Positions 10,165 to 19,702 of a DNA stretch of 64,000 nt are shown one piece after another. The first letter of the stretch is position 1. Every line of letters starts with the position of its first letter. Source of the stretch: Vibrio spartinae (GTDB lineage: Bacteria; Pseudomonadota; Gammaproteobacteria; Enterobacterales; Vibrionaceae); assembly GCF_024347135.1 (NCBI RefSeq), contig NZ_AP024907.1, positions 2,037,001 through 2,101,000 on the forward strand, in the 5' to 3' direction. Under the pieces are notes generated by a model, which was not told the origin of the DNA, searched no databases, and saw nothing but the letters and a program-made list of their open reading frames with translations. The position numbers and the translations under genes are program-made.

Positions 10165-11028
10165 TTAGCCTTTCGTACTACCTGCTGTTAAGCCAGATAC
10201 AAAGTATTTTTGTAGTGATAGATAGAGCAGCGCGACAGGGATTGAAATCAGGACGGCACCTGCGGCATATGTGGTATAACTTGCGCCCATTTTTTCCACG
10301 ACCAAATTATATAAACCGATCGGCAAGGTATAATTTTCCGGTGTTCTTAAAATCGTGGTTGCGAGAATAAAGTCGCCTAATGGCCCCGTGAAAGAGAATA
10401 ATGCGACCACCGCAATAATCGGTTTGGAAATAGGTAATATAATTTCCAGAAAAATACGAATATGACTGGCACCATCCATTTTGGCCGATTCATCCAGATC
10501 CTTTGGTATAGCGTCTAAGTACCCTTTCATTAAATATGTATTCATCGGGATCATCCCGCCGACATAAACCAGCACTAATGCAAGATGGCTATTAATCAAA
10601 CCCAACATCTGTGCCAGAACAAATATCGCAATCAAGGCCGAGAATTGAGGGATCATCTGCAACAGAAGAAACAACATCAGACCATTTTTTCTGCCCTTAA
10701 AGCGAAATCGTGAGAAAGCATAGGATGTACAGGACACACAGATCAGCGTGAGAACCATGGTCAAAAAGCTGATTTTCAAACTATTCCAAAACCAAGTCAG
10801 ATAGGCGACTTTGTCATTGGCAAACAGCGTGGCATAGTGGCTCAGCGTTGGGTTATCCGGAAAAATGGATTCTCCCATGATGCTGTTGCCCGGATAGAAT
10901 GACGCGCCAACCGTCCACACTAATGGGTAAATAATGATCACCGATACCAACAGGATCAGGCCGTAGCTCAAAGTCAGTCGAATGCGATTACTACGTTTAA
11001 TACTCATATTATTGCGTTTAATACTCAT
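10165..11028 (-). CDS. ABC sugar permease, MalG-like (GanQ-like)
   Basis: Inner-membrane permease subunit of a carbohydrate importer, 287 aa with about six hydrophobic segments. The coupling-helix (EAA-type) motif is around ESAKMDGASHIRIFLEIILP, the surface that docks on the ATPase. It pairs with the MalF-like subunit encoded four bases upstream. The N-terminus contains an in-frame duplication of seven codons (MSIKRNN then MSIKRSN). The first ATG is preferred because a GAGG in the end of the upstream gene precedes it and nothing precedes the second. Likely substrate: galacto-oligosaccharides, by context. Confidence 0.92.
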   Translation of the reverse strand: MSIKRNNMSIKRSNRIRLTLSYGLILLVSVIIIYPLVWTVGASFYPGNSIMGESIFPDNPTLSHYATLFANDKVAYLTWFWNSLKISFLTMVLTLICVSCTSYAFSRFRFKGRKNGLMLFLLLQMIPQFSALIAIFVLAQMLGLINSHLALVLVYVGGMIPMNTYLMKGYLDAIPKDLDESAKMDGASHIRIFLEIILPISKPIIAVVALFSFTGPLGDFILATTILRTPENYTLPIGLYNLVVEKMGASYTTYAAGAVLISIPVALLYLSLQKYFVSGLTAGSTKG

Positions 11029-11032
11029 ATTG

Positions 11033-12340
11033 TTATCTCGCCTCTTCTTTGAATGACTTGGTCATCCGGAATTGCCACAGCGCAATACCGACTACGAAAA
11101 TTGACAGTAGCAAGGTAATTGCAGATGCCACCCCGTATTGCGATGAAGACATCGTCAATTTATAAATCCATGACACTAAGATATCGGTGCCGCCCGCATT
11201 ACTCCCAATAACCGCAGGACCACCATTGTTAAACAGATAAATAATATTGAAGTTATTGAAGTTAAACGTGTATTGCGTGATCAGAATCGGTGCAATGGAA
11301 TACAGTACCAGCGGTAATGTGATAGTTCTTAACTGTTGAAATTTACTCGCACCGTCCATCGTGGCCGCTTCATACAGATCACCGGGGATCGCCTGTAACA
11401 CCCCGGTTGTCATGGCAAAGACAAACGGGAAACCGAGCCAGGTCTGAATCATGATCAGCGCAATTTTGGTCCAGAATGGGTCGGTCAGCCAAGCTCTCGG
11501 TTCAATACCGAAGAAGTCGAGAATCACATTGTTGATCACGCCAAAGCTGTCGTTAAACATCCCGGTAAAAATAAGAATGGTCACAAAGCCCGGTACCGCC
11601 CAAGGCAGAATAAAGATAGTCCGGATCAATGGCTTAAATTTAAGGTCTTTCTGATTCACCAGAATCGCCAACAGAACCCCGACGGTACATTGCAGCGTTG
11701 ATGCAACTAGCGTCCAGACGACCGTCCACTGCAAGACATCAATAAAAGTATTGCGCCATAAATTAATATGGAAAATGTTGAAGAAGTTCTTTAACCCAAT
11801 CCAGTCAACCAGTTTCGCAGGTGGTGAGTTGTACAGGTTGTAGTTGGTAAAACCAATGGCAAAACCGAAGATAATCGGAAACACAACCACAAAGACTAAG
11901 AGGATAAAACCGGGGCTGATCATCAGATAAGGAAAACCGGCATTGATGATATTGCGGTACTGAACGCGCAATGAGTTCAGCGGGCGGCCTTGATCAAACA
12001 ACTGGCCGTTTTTATAGGCATCATTGATACTCAGGACATACACGACTAAACCAAATACCACCACAAGCGCAGCGATAATCCCATGTGCGAGCAGGAAAAC
12101 TGAGTTGTCTTCAGGGAGGTTTTCACCCAGTGTGACCAGCCCCCACATACCGTGGGAAATAAAGTCACGCGTGACGGCATAAAAACTCGTGAGCAAGATG
12201 AAAAACATCATGCCTTTGACAAACTGGCGGTTATAGAACTGGCCAAAACCGGGGATTAACGCAAGTATGGAGGCCGTCAATCGGTGGGATCGATATAGTC
12301 CCGAGTCATGCTTAAAATGTTCACTCATGTCAGGTATCAC
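11033..12340 (-). CDS. ABC sugar permease, MalF-like (GanP-like)
   Basis: Inner-membrane permease subunit of the same importer, 435 aa. An N-terminal part carries three hydrophobic segments, followed by the MalF-type core with the EAA-type motif around EAATMDGASKFQQLRTITLP. The chosen start is GTG at 12340, because GGAG lies seven bases upstream; an in-frame ATG at 12328 is too far from it. The next gene starts four bases after the stop, so the two permeases are almost certainly co-translated. The 216-bp gap before this gene, after the binding-protein gene, holds a 15-bp tandem repeat. Confidence 0.92.
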   Translation of the reverse strand: MIPDMSEHFKHDSGLYRSHRLTASILALIPGFGQFYNRQFVKGMMFFILLTSFYAVTRDFISHGMWGLVTLGENLPEDNSVFLLAHGIIAALVVVFGLVVYVLSINDAYKNGQLFDQGRPLNSLRVQYRNIINAGFPYLMISPGFILLVFVVVFPIIFGFAIGFTNYNLYNSPPAKLVDWIGLKNFFNIFHINLWRNTFIDVLQWTVVWTLVASTLQCTVGVLLAILVNQKDLKFKPLIRTIFILPWAVPGFVTILIFTGMFNDSFGVINNVILDFFGIEPRAWLTDPFWTKIALIMIQTWLGFPFVFAMTTGVLQAIPGDLYEAATMDGASKFQQLRTITLPLVLYSIAPILITQYTFNFNNFNIIYLFNNGGPAVIGSNAGGTDILVSWIYKLTMSSSQYGVASAITLLLSIFVVGIALWQFRMTKSFKEEAR

Positions 12341-12435
12341 TTACAAACTCCATTTCAGAAAACATCTGAGGAAAACTTCTGGCGTCTGTCAGCCCAAGCC
12401 AAAACGGGTACATAGGGCTAACAACTGCTTTCGCC

Positions 12436-12540
12436 AGAACGATATTTACCAGATCAATATTCACTAGAAAAATATTCACCAGACAAACACTTTCTAGAGC
12501 AATATTTACTAGAACAATATTTACTAGAACATATTGATTA
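12436..12540. repeat. 15-bp tandem repeat, seven degenerate copies
   Basis: Consecutive 15-bp units with plus-strand consensus AGAACAATATTTACT start at 12436, 12451, 12466, 12481, 12496, 12511 and 12526; the fourth and last are the most diverged. They fill about half of the gap between the binding-protein and MalF-like genes. No spacers separate the copies. Confidence 0.85.
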
Positions 12541-12556
12541 GAGAAATATGTTTAAA

Positions 12557-13792
12557 TTATTGACCCATCATTGCGTGGTTCGCTTCAATTTGCATTTGGA
12601 TGCTTTCTACCGCAGAGTCGAGTGCACTTTTCGGATCTTGTTTATTGGTCGCAATCAACTGCAAGGCGCTGTTGGCTGGTCCCCAGACTTCATTCATTTC
12701 TGGAATGGAAGGCATTGAAGTCGCGTGGATGGACTGAATCGCGACCGCACTTGCACCCGGGTCATTTTTGATGACTGGATCGTTCACCAATTTTTTCACG
12801 GCCGGAACCTCACCGGTCAGCTCAAAGCGGTGCTTGGCATTCTCATAATTATTGATGAACGTAATAAATGCTTGCGCGAGTGGTTTGTTTTTCGAGAAGG
12901 TGGAAATGCTGTAACTCTTCACCCCCATAAATGATCCCATTGGCTGACCAGATGGCAATTTCGGAAGTGGTGCGACACCGTAGTTGATGCCCGCTTCTTT
13001 ATACGGCTGGAGCGACCAAGGGCCCGTTTCAACAATCGCGGCTTTGCCCGAAGTGAATAATGAATCAATAGCATTCAGTCCGTTATTGCCAATAATGCCC
13101 GTCGGAAAGACTTTCGACTGGTAGAACTTCTGAATGAATTTTGCGCCTTCTATCGCCCCGGGAGTGTTCAGTAATATTTTATCGGGGTCGTAAGAACCGT
13201 CGGCTTTTTTACCGAAAATATCGCCCCCCATCCCGTTTAAAATGCCATAGGTGTAATAAAGCTCATCCCATTTAGCTAACAAACCGTATTTATTTTCCTT
13301 GCGAAACGTCTTCGACAGCTCAAATATCTCGTCCATCGTATCCGGGAGCTTCGCAATAAGGTCTTTGTTGTACACCATAAATAATGTTTCAACCGACTTT
13401 GGCAAGCCGTAGAGCACACCATTATATGTCAATGCATCAATCGAAGATTGCGTAAAGGTATCGGTAACCGCTTTATCGACCTGAACCGGAGCAAGCAGCC
13501 CCTGAATAACGGCCCCGCCAATCTGATCATGGGGAATCAAAACAACGTCAGGACCGGTACCCGCCGGGCCGTCCATACGCAGAGATTCAACCTGACCACC
13601 GTATGGCATTTCAAGCACTTTCACGTTCACATCGTGTTGTTTCTCAAATGCTGCAACTGCTTCTTCATTACCAAAAGACTTTTGAATGTCTTCCCAGACT
13701 AATAAGGATTGCTGCGCCAACACCATTGGCGAACAGAATAGAGCCGTCACTGCGAGAGCAGATATTTTTTTACTAAATTTATTATTATTCAT
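12557..13792 (-). CDS. ABC sugar-binding protein, MalE-like
   Basis: Periplasmic solute-binding protein of 411 aa. A Sec signal peptide ends near residue 26 (PMVLAQ), and the mature protein has the MalE-type two-lobe pattern (LLVWEDIQKS at the mature N-terminus, GPDVVLIPHDQIGG around 79-92, a GPW motif in the second half). It would deliver galacto-oligosaccharides to the downstream permeases. It heads the long minus-strand series and is divergent from the ATPase gene, with a CRP-like site in the shared promoter region. Substrate is inferred from the surrounding GH53 and GH42 genes. Confidence 0.92.
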   Translation of the reverse strand: MNNNKFSKKISALAVTALFCSPMVLAQQSLLVWEDIQKSFGNEEAVAAFEKQHDVNVKVLEMPYGGQVESLRMDGPAGTGPDVVLIPHDQIGGAVIQGLLAPVQVDKAVTDTFTQSSIDALTYNGVLYGLPKSVETLFMVYNKDLIAKLPDTMDEIFELSKTFRKENKYGLLAKWDELYYTYGILNGMGGDIFGKKADGSYDPDKILLNTPGAIEGAKFIQKFYQSKVFPTGIIGNNGLNAIDSLFTSGKAAIVETGPWSLQPYKEAGINYGVAPLPKLPSGQPMGSFMGVKSYSISTFSKNKPLAQAFITFINNYENAKHRFELTGEVPAVKKLVNDPVIKNDPGASAVAIQSIHATSMPSIPEMNEVWGPANSALQLIATNKQDPKSALDSAVESIQMQIEANHAMMGQ

Positions 13793-14008
13793 AAAATTTC
13801 ACGCCTTCGTTTTTGGTAAAAAATAAAATTTATGGTGCAAATATGCTCTTTTGTGTTATTTTTTCCATAGATGCAATTCATTGACGTGATATAAATCACC
13901 ATAACTGACAGCTATTGTGATAAAACAAGCAATTAAAAATAAAATTTACTAAATAAAAGACGAATTAGATCACACACTTTATTCATTATCATTTATGAGG
14001 AACTGAAA
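13793..14008. promoter_or_regulatory. divergent promoter region of the galactan transporter
   Basis: This 216-bp AT-rich gap must contain promoters for the binding-protein gene (leftward) and the ATPase gene (rightward). A 14-bp AT motif, AAAAATAAAATTTA, occurs twice, near each flank of the region. The LacI-family regulator encoded at 15190 is the likely repressor, but no clear LacI-type operator could be picked by eye. Confidence 0.6.
13885..13900. promoter_or_regulatory. CRP-like binding site
   Basis: The sequence cGTGATATAAATCACc has both CRP core half-sites, GTGA and TCAC, separated by six bases. It lies about 90-120 bp from both divergent genes, consistent with catabolite control of galactan uptake. 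Confidence 0.6.
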
Positions 14009-15112
14009 ATGTCTTCGATTCAATTATCCAATGTCGTAAAACGTTTTGACGATACCCAAACCATTCACAACGTAAACTTGTCGATAGAAGAAGGTGAATT
14101 TGTGGTATTTGTCGGTCCATCTGGTTGCGGGAAATCGACGCTGTTGCGGATGATCGCCGGTCTGGAAGATATCAGTGATGGCGCTATCTCTATTTCAGGA
14201 AATATTGTGAACGACACGCCCCCGTCAGAGCGAGGCGTCGCCATGGTATTTCAATCTTATGCGCTCTACCCGCATATGACTGTTGCAGAAAATATGGGGT
14301 ACTCGTTAAAGGTGAACAAAGTGCCAAAAGAAGAGCGTGAGAAAAAAGTGCAACTGGTCGGTAAAGCACTCCAGTTGGAACATCTGCTTGATCGTAAACC
14401 GGCCCAACTGTCAGGCGGGCAGCGCCAGCGCGTTGCCATCGGCCGGGCAATTGTCAGAGATCCCAAAGTCTTTTTATTTGATGAGCCGCTCTCAAACCTT
14501 GATGCTGAATTACGTGTAGACATGCGCCTGCACATTGCAAAATTACACCAAGAACTGAAGTCAACCATGGTCTACGTCACGCACGATCAAGTCGAAGCCA
14601 TGACACTAGCAGATAAAATCGTGGTACTGCGTGATGGAAAAGTTGAGCAAGTAGGGTCACCGATGGCGCTGTACCATCACCCAGTAAACCGATTTGTTGC
14701 CGGATTTATCGGCTCGCCTAAAATGAATTTTCTGCCTTGTACTGTTGAAGGCTGGGATGAAACCAGCTTAACGGTGACGCTGGATGTCGGTCGTTCAATC
14801 ACCTTACCGATCAAAACCGCGCAAATTGAAATCGGCAAAACACTCACATTAGGGATTCGGCCTGAACACCTCACAACAAGTTCGGATATGATCACGCTCG
14901 CATTCCAGTGTGAAGTAGTTGAGAGACTGGGAGGCATGACGTACATCTTTGGCCAATGTGGCGGTGTGGATGACTTTAAGTACCTCCATCATGGGGATAC
15001 AGAGGTACAGCCGGGTGAGTCAATTTCGTTATTTACATCACCTTCCCATTTACACATTTTTGAACCTGATGGAAGCGTCATAAAATTTGATTCTGTACAA
15101 TCAATGCATTAA
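14009..15112 (+). CDS. ABC transporter ATPase, MalK/UgpC/MsmK family
   Basis: Cytoplasmic ATPase of a carbohydrate importer, 367 aa. It shows Walker A GPSGCGKST at 36-44, the Q-loop around FQSYALYPHM, the signature LSGGQ at 134-138, Walker B FLFDEP at 155-160 with catalytic Glu159, the D-loop SNLD and switch His192. A C-terminal OB-fold/TOBE regulatory domain starts near 240. It is divergent from the binding-protein gene and is the only ATPase in the locus, so it should energise the MalF/MalG-like pair. The regulator gene follows 77 bp downstream. Confidence 0.94.
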   Translation: MSSIQLSNVVKRFDDTQTIHNVNLSIEEGEFVVFVGPSGCGKSTLLRMIAGLEDISDGAISISGNIVNDTPPSERGVAMVFQSYALYPHMTVAENMGYSLKVNKVPKEEREKKVQLVGKALQLEHLLDRKPAQLSGGQRQRVAIGRAIVRDPKVFLFDEPLSNLDAELRVDMRLHIAKLHQELKSTMVYVTHDQVEAMTLADKIVVLRDGKVEQVGSPMALYHHPVNRFVAGFIGSPKMNFLPCTVEGWDETSLTVTLDVGRSITLPIKTAQIEIGKTLTLGIRPEHLTTSSDMITLAFQCEVVERLGGMTYIFGQCGGVDDFKYLHHGDTEVQPGESISLFTSPSHLHIFEPDGSVIKFDSVQSMH

Positions 15113-15122
15113 CGCTCTGGCA

Positions 15123-15149
15123 CCAAAGTGCATTTTAAATGCGCTTTGG
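15123..15149 (+). other. stem-loop between ATPase and LacI regulator genes
   Basis: Arms CCAAAGTGCATTT (15123-15135) and AAATGCGCTTTGG (15137-15149) pair with one G-T wobble. No T-tract follows, so it may reduce rather than stop read-through into the regulator gene. Confidence 0.5.
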
Positions 15150-15180
15150 CATGTAGGACCGTCCGATAAAAATAATATAG

Positions 15181-16194
<1,014 letters not shown>

Positions 16195-16208
16195 CTTTGC
16201 TGCACTTT

Positions 16209-16320
16209 TTATTCAAAAGGATTGGTTATTCAAAAGGATTGATTATTCAAAAGGATTGGTTATTCAAAAGGGCTTATTATTCAATAATAATTGGTTATTC
16301 GAATGAGTCTGTTATTCAAG
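16209..16320. repeat. 17-bp tandem repeat, about 6.5 copies
   Basis: Units starting TTATTCAAAAGGATTGG begin at 16209, 16226, 16243, 16260, 16277, 16295 and 16312. The first three are nearly identical, later ones diverge, one is 18 bp and the last is partial. The array starts 14 bp after the LacI-gene stop. Open frames across it are artefacts of the repeat. Confidence 0.88.
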
Positions 16321-16322
16321 GC

Positions 16323-16360
16323 CGTCATATTGTGCAAAATACGTCATATTGTGCAAAAAA
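16323..16360. repeat. 19-bp direct repeat, two copies
   Basis: Two adjacent copies of CGTCATATTGTGCAAAATA-type sequence (16323-16341 and 16342-16360, differing at one base), with a partial third start (TGTCAT). They directly follow the 17-bp array but are unrelated to it. Confidence 0.85.
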
Positions 16361-16411
16361 TGTCATGACAAACGAGTAGACTTAATTATTTTTCACAAAG
16401 ACCATCTTCAC

Positions 16412-16441
16412 AATTATCTAAGTAAATTTACTTAGATAATT
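16412..16441. promoter_or_regulatory. perfect 30-bp palindrome
   Basis: Left arm AATTATCTAAGTAAA and its exact reverse complement meet with no loop, about 145 bp before the secreted GH53 start. It may be a regulator site, a cruciform-prone element, or a terminator without T-tail. The lack of a loop and its position between the LacI gene and its probable target leave this open. Confidence 0.7.
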
Positions 16442-16586
16442 CCCCCATCATCACAACCACACAAAATAATCAATTCAAATCCCCACAACACTTTGATTAA
16501 TCACATCAATATTAAAATCCATTGCTATTCTATTCCTGACGTCATTCAAGTGACGATAACGTGAATCGATAATAAACGGTGGAACA

Positions 16587-17585
16587 ATGAACAATACCCT
16601 AAAAACACTAGCAATCTGCAGCTCATTAGTGACATCAGGCTATTCTCACGCGTTGATTAAAGGCGCGGATATTAGTTGGATAACTCAGATGGAAGACAGT
16701 GGCTACGAGTTCTACAACGATTGGGGCTATCGACAAGATGTCCTGTCAATCTTACGAGACCATGGCATGAACGCCGTGCGTTTACGTGTGTGGGTCAACC
16801 CGCGTGATGGTTATTACAATTCACTTGAAGATGTGATCGTCAAAGCAAAATGGGCCAAAGCCGCCAATATGGATGTGATGATCGATTTCCACTATAGCGA
16901 TACGTGGGCAGATCCAGGCAATCAGTGGAAACCTGCGGCATGGGCGCAACTCAGCTTTGACGATTTAATGGCACGCGTCTGGTCTTACACTCGTGACTCA
17001 CTCACGACCTTAAAAGCTGCGGGGATTACCCCAAAATGGATTCAGGTCGGTAATGAAACCAATAACGGCATGCTGTGGAATGATGGTATGGCTTCAAGCC
17101 ACATGCGTAACTATGCATGGTTATTTAATAGCGGACGCAACGCCGCTAAAGAAGTCTTCCCCAATGCCAAAGTCATTGTCCATTTAGCCAATTGCCATGA
17201 CAGCGCCAATTTCCGCTGGATACTGGATGGATTACAGGCCAATAGTGCCTGGTGGGATGTGATAGGAGCCTCTTCTTATCCCAAGAATGCGACCGGCCTG
17301 TCTTGGCAAGAAGCAAACAAGCGATGCCTGAATAATCTCAATGATCTGGTCAATCGCTATGGGACTGAAGTGATGATTACCGAAATCGGTGTCCCCTGGG
17401 ATGACCCTGAATCTAAACGTATCGTTGCAGATATGATCCAAAAAGTACGTCATGTCAATCAGGGCAAAGGGATCGGAATTTTCTATTGGGAGCCACAGGC
17501 ATATAACTGGCAAGGCTATACCCTAGGCGCATGGAATCCAAATACCCGCCGCCCGACAGAGGCGCTGGATGCTTTCCTTGAATAA
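16587..17585 (+). CDS. secreted GH53 endo-beta-1,4-galactanase
   Basis: Second arabinogalactan endo-galactanase, 332 aa. The signal peptide ends near residue 22 (SGYSHA) without a lipobox, so the enzyme is probably released or periplasmic. The acid/base Glu157 is in VGNETNNG and the nucleophile Glu266 in ITEIGVP. The family pattern FHYSDTWADP is at 101-110. Compared with the 410-aa paralogue at 8916 it lacks the N-terminal tether and has shorter loops, closer to compact fungal-type GH53 enzymes. It probably makes the first cuts in polymeric galactan. Expression is likely under the adjacent LacI regulator. Confidence 0.93.
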   Translation: MNNTLKTLAICSSLVTSGYSHALIKGADISWITQMEDSGYEFYNDWGYRQDVLSILRDHGMNAVRLRVWVNPRDGYYNSLEDVIVKAKWAKAANMDVMIDFHYSDTWADPGNQWKPAAWAQLSFDDLMARVWSYTRDSLTTLKAAGITPKWIQVGNETNNGMLWNDGMASSHMRNYAWLFNSGRNAAKEVFPNAKVIVHLANCHDSANFRWILDGLQANSAWWDVIGASSYPKNATGLSWQEANKRCLNNLNDLVNRYGTEVMITEIGVPWDDPESKRIVADMIQKVRHVNQGKGIGIFYWEPQAYNWQGYTLGAWNPNTRRPTEALDAFLE

Positions 17586-17604
17586 TGCATAACGGAGATT
17601 CCCG

Positions 17605-17626
17605 GCCCCTCGATCATCAGAGGGGC
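17605..17626. terminator. stem-loop between convergent GH53 and apbE
   Basis: Arms GCCCCTC (17605-17611) and GAGGGGC (17620-17626) with an 8-nt loop in the 52-bp gap between converging genes. GC-rich, but without a T-tract on either strand. Confidence 0.55.
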
Positions 17627-17637
17627 ATCATGACGGC

Positions 17638-18570
17638 CTAAGCCATCGTTATCCGATTCCTGAGATTGGCCGTCACGGCAAACTGCCCGTCAACCGTAAT
17701 CACGATGGCTTCCATACCATCAATTTGATTCACCGTCTCTATAATACTTTGCGGGGCTAATCCAAACAGCTTGGTGGTGTAAATGTCACAATTTAATGAT
17801 TGATCGGCAATAATGCTTAACGAGGCCACATTGTTATCGACAGGATAACCGCTGTGACTATCAAAAATGTGGTGGTACTGATTGCCATTGTGTTTAAAGG
17901 TTCTTTCATAAATGCCAGAGGTGACTACCGACTGATTTCTTATCTTTACCTTGGCAACACAATGGCCTCTCGGTTGAAAGGGATTTTGGATCCCGACATC
18001 CCAGTCAAGATTATTTTTCGGTGACTCTCCGTAAACCAGCAGATTACCACCAATATCAATCATGGCTGATACCGGCTGTTTTTCTTTGAAAAAATTCATA
18101 ATCTTGTCGCTGAAATAGCCTTTCGCAATCGCCCCTAAGTCGATTTCAATCCCCTCTTGGGCAAAGAATACCGAACAACGCGCATCGTCCAGAATGATAT
18201 TGGTCGGGTCTAAACAGCCCAAGACGTTGTTGATTTCTTGTTGGTCAGGGACTCTCGCTTCTTTAAAACCGACCCGCCAAAGTTTAATCAATGGACCAAT
18301 AGCAATGTTCAAAAAGCTATTGGGGTCAAGGCTATGTGCCCTGCCGATCTTGATGAGTTCATACAAGTCTCGATCAACGACGACCGGCTCTTTCACCGCT
18401 GTCGTTTTCAATGCATATAGTTGCGATTCCTTGTTGTTGGCACTAAAAACCTGCTCATAATGTCTTAATAGCGCACACGCTTCTGCTATCCATTTCTCGG
18501 CCTGTTCCCCCTTAAAATAAAGGCGGATTTTCGTCCCCATCAGATCTATCAATTGATTGGCGTCAGTCAT
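17638..18570 (-). CDS. apbE: ApbE-family FAD:protein FMN transferase
   Basis: Flavin transferase that uses FAD to attach FMN covalently to a Thr/Ser in target proteins. Family motifs seen are DLGAIAKGYFSD (the Mg/FAD region), MIDIGGNLLVYGES, and VTSGIYERTF followed by HHIFDSHSGYPV. At 310 aa it has neither signal peptide nor lipobox, unlike the usual periplasmic ApbE, so it should act in the cytoplasm. AGGAGG lies seven bases before the ATG. It follows lysR by 47 bp on the same strand, opposite crdA-crdB. CrdB carries an SGASETS flavinylation motif, so CrdB is its probable client. Confidence 0.93.
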   Translation of the reverse strand: MTDANQLIDLMGTKIRLYFKGEQAEKWIAEACALLRHYEQVFSANNKESQLYALKTTAVKEPVVVDRDLYELIKIGRAHSLDPNSFLNIAIGPLIKLWRVGFKEARVPDQQEINNVLGCLDPTNIILDDARCSVFFAQEGIEIDLGAIAKGYFSDKIMNFFKEKQPVSAMIDIGGNLLVYGESPKNNLDWDVGIQNPFQPRGHCVAKVKIRNQSVVTSGIYERTFKHNGNQYHHIFDSHSGYPVDNNVASLSIIADQSLNCDIYTTKLFGLAPQSIIETVNQIDGMEAIVITVDGQFAVTANLRNRITMA

Positions 18571-18592
18571 GAGTTATCCTCCTCCGCATTCG

Positions 18593-18624
18593 GTTTCATT
18601 TAATCCGTCCGTTTCTTTTAATCC
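18593..18624. repeat. 18-bp-period duplication spanning the lysR stop
   Basis: On the minus strand, GGATTAAAAGAAAC (which contains the lysR TAA) is followed four bases later by GGATTAAATGAAAC. The duplicated unit carries the stop codon with it. Confidence 0.7.
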
Positions 18625-19553
18625 ATGCGTGGCTGTATATCTTTATTGTGCAGAAATGAATCCAGCAAACCTTGATCTAACGCGGATAGCTCTCTGTCGC
18701 AATGATGGGCGATAAAGTAATCCAGATTTAATTGGTCCATAGGCAGTTCATAAACATTGTACTTTGAAGGACTGGGCGCAATTGCCAGACTTTCAGGAAC
18801 AAAAGTAACCCCGAGATCTGCCATCGCAAGGTGTTTCACAGTGGTGATTTCACGGCTTTCCATAATGATGTCGGGCTTCACTTTATAAATACTTAATAAA
18901 TAGTCTATTTGCGCTCTGATAGCAGACCCTCTGGAAGTTAATACCAGCTTCTGTCGCAATAAGTCTTCTATGGCAATACTGCCAGGTACAATCGTGCCGA
19001 TATCCGCTTGATAAAGCTCACAAGACTGAGGAATAATCGCAAAATAGCCATGTTTTCCCCATGTCACAGCAAGTAAATTCGGGGCAATATTGTTTGAGTT
19101 CTGCCCGATAAAAAAGTCCACCTCTCCCTTTAATAGCCGTTTTTCATTGTTTTCCGGTATATCTTCCACCAACTCGACTTGGCTATTGGGGTATCGCGAT
19201 AAAAATTTTGGCAAAAACAATGGCATGAGGTAGCTGCCAATACTGCCTAAGATGCCGATTTTAATCGTCGTCTTATTCACGTCATTTAAGGCTGTGATCT
19301 GCCTGCGCATATTGGCGTAAACTGTTTCGAGAGCGCTCAGGTAATCGTAATAAATTTTGCCTTGTTCGGTTAAACGGTAAGGCAGTTCACTGCGGTTGAT
19401 GATCTGACAGTTCAGCTCATTTTCAATCCGTTTGATGACCTGTGTTAAATACGGTTGGGAAATGTAGAGGGAATCAGCAGCCTTACTGTAATTGCTAAAC
19501 CGCAACAAAGCATCAATATGATGTAAGGTGTTTTGGTTGTGGTACTTCGACAT
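18618..19553 (-). CDS. LysR-family transcriptional regulator
   Basis: LysR-type regulator, 311 aa. The N-terminal winged helix-turn-helix spans about 8-65 (FSNYSKAADSLYISQPYLTQVIKRIE), followed by the two-lobe effector domain. It is transcribed away from crdA across a 149-bp gap that holds a LysR-type inverted repeat, and is followed by apbE. This layout suggests that it controls both the reductase genes and its own operon, probably responding to a 2-enoate such as a cinnamate; the effector is inference. No symbol is assigned. Confidence 0.92.
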   Translation of the reverse strand: MSKYHNQNTLHHIDALLRFSNYSKAADSLYISQPYLTQVIKRIENELNCQIINRSELPYRLTEQGKIYYDYLSALETVYANMRRQITALNDVNKTTIKIGILGSIGSYLMPLFLPKFLSRYPNSQVELVEDIPENNEKRLLKGEVDFFIGQNSNNIAPNLLAVTWGKHGYFAIIPQSCELYQADIGTIVPGSIAIEDLLRQKLVLTSRGSAIRAQIDYLLSIYKVKPDIIMESREITTVKHLAMADLGVTFVPESLAIAPSPSKYNVYELPMDQLNLDYFIAHHCDRELSALDQGLLDSFLHNKDIQPRMD

Positions 19554-19603
19554 CTCTGGCTCCCTGCCTGTGATTCACTTTTCCATAATAACAAATTACT
19601 TAT

Positions 19604-19626
19604 TAATAGTTAATATATTGCTATTA
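19604..19626. promoter_or_regulatory. LysR-type operator between lysR and crdA
   Basis: TAATAG and CTATTA are perfect inverted half-sites separated by 11 bases, the classic T-N11-A form. A smaller inverted repeat, GTTAC-AACA-GTAAC, lies at 19646-19659, closer to crdA. Confidence 0.6.
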
Positions 19627-19702
19627 GATAGCCGTTTAAGACTGTGTTACAACAGTAACCAGAATCTAATTATGGTTATTGTAAATATAGGAAACTTCTC
19701 AT

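Noticed and set aside
12436..12540. CRISPR array
   Set aside because: Repeats are directly adjacent with no spacers, degenerate, only 15 bp long, and no cas gene is present. The same holds for the arrays at 16209 and 25489.
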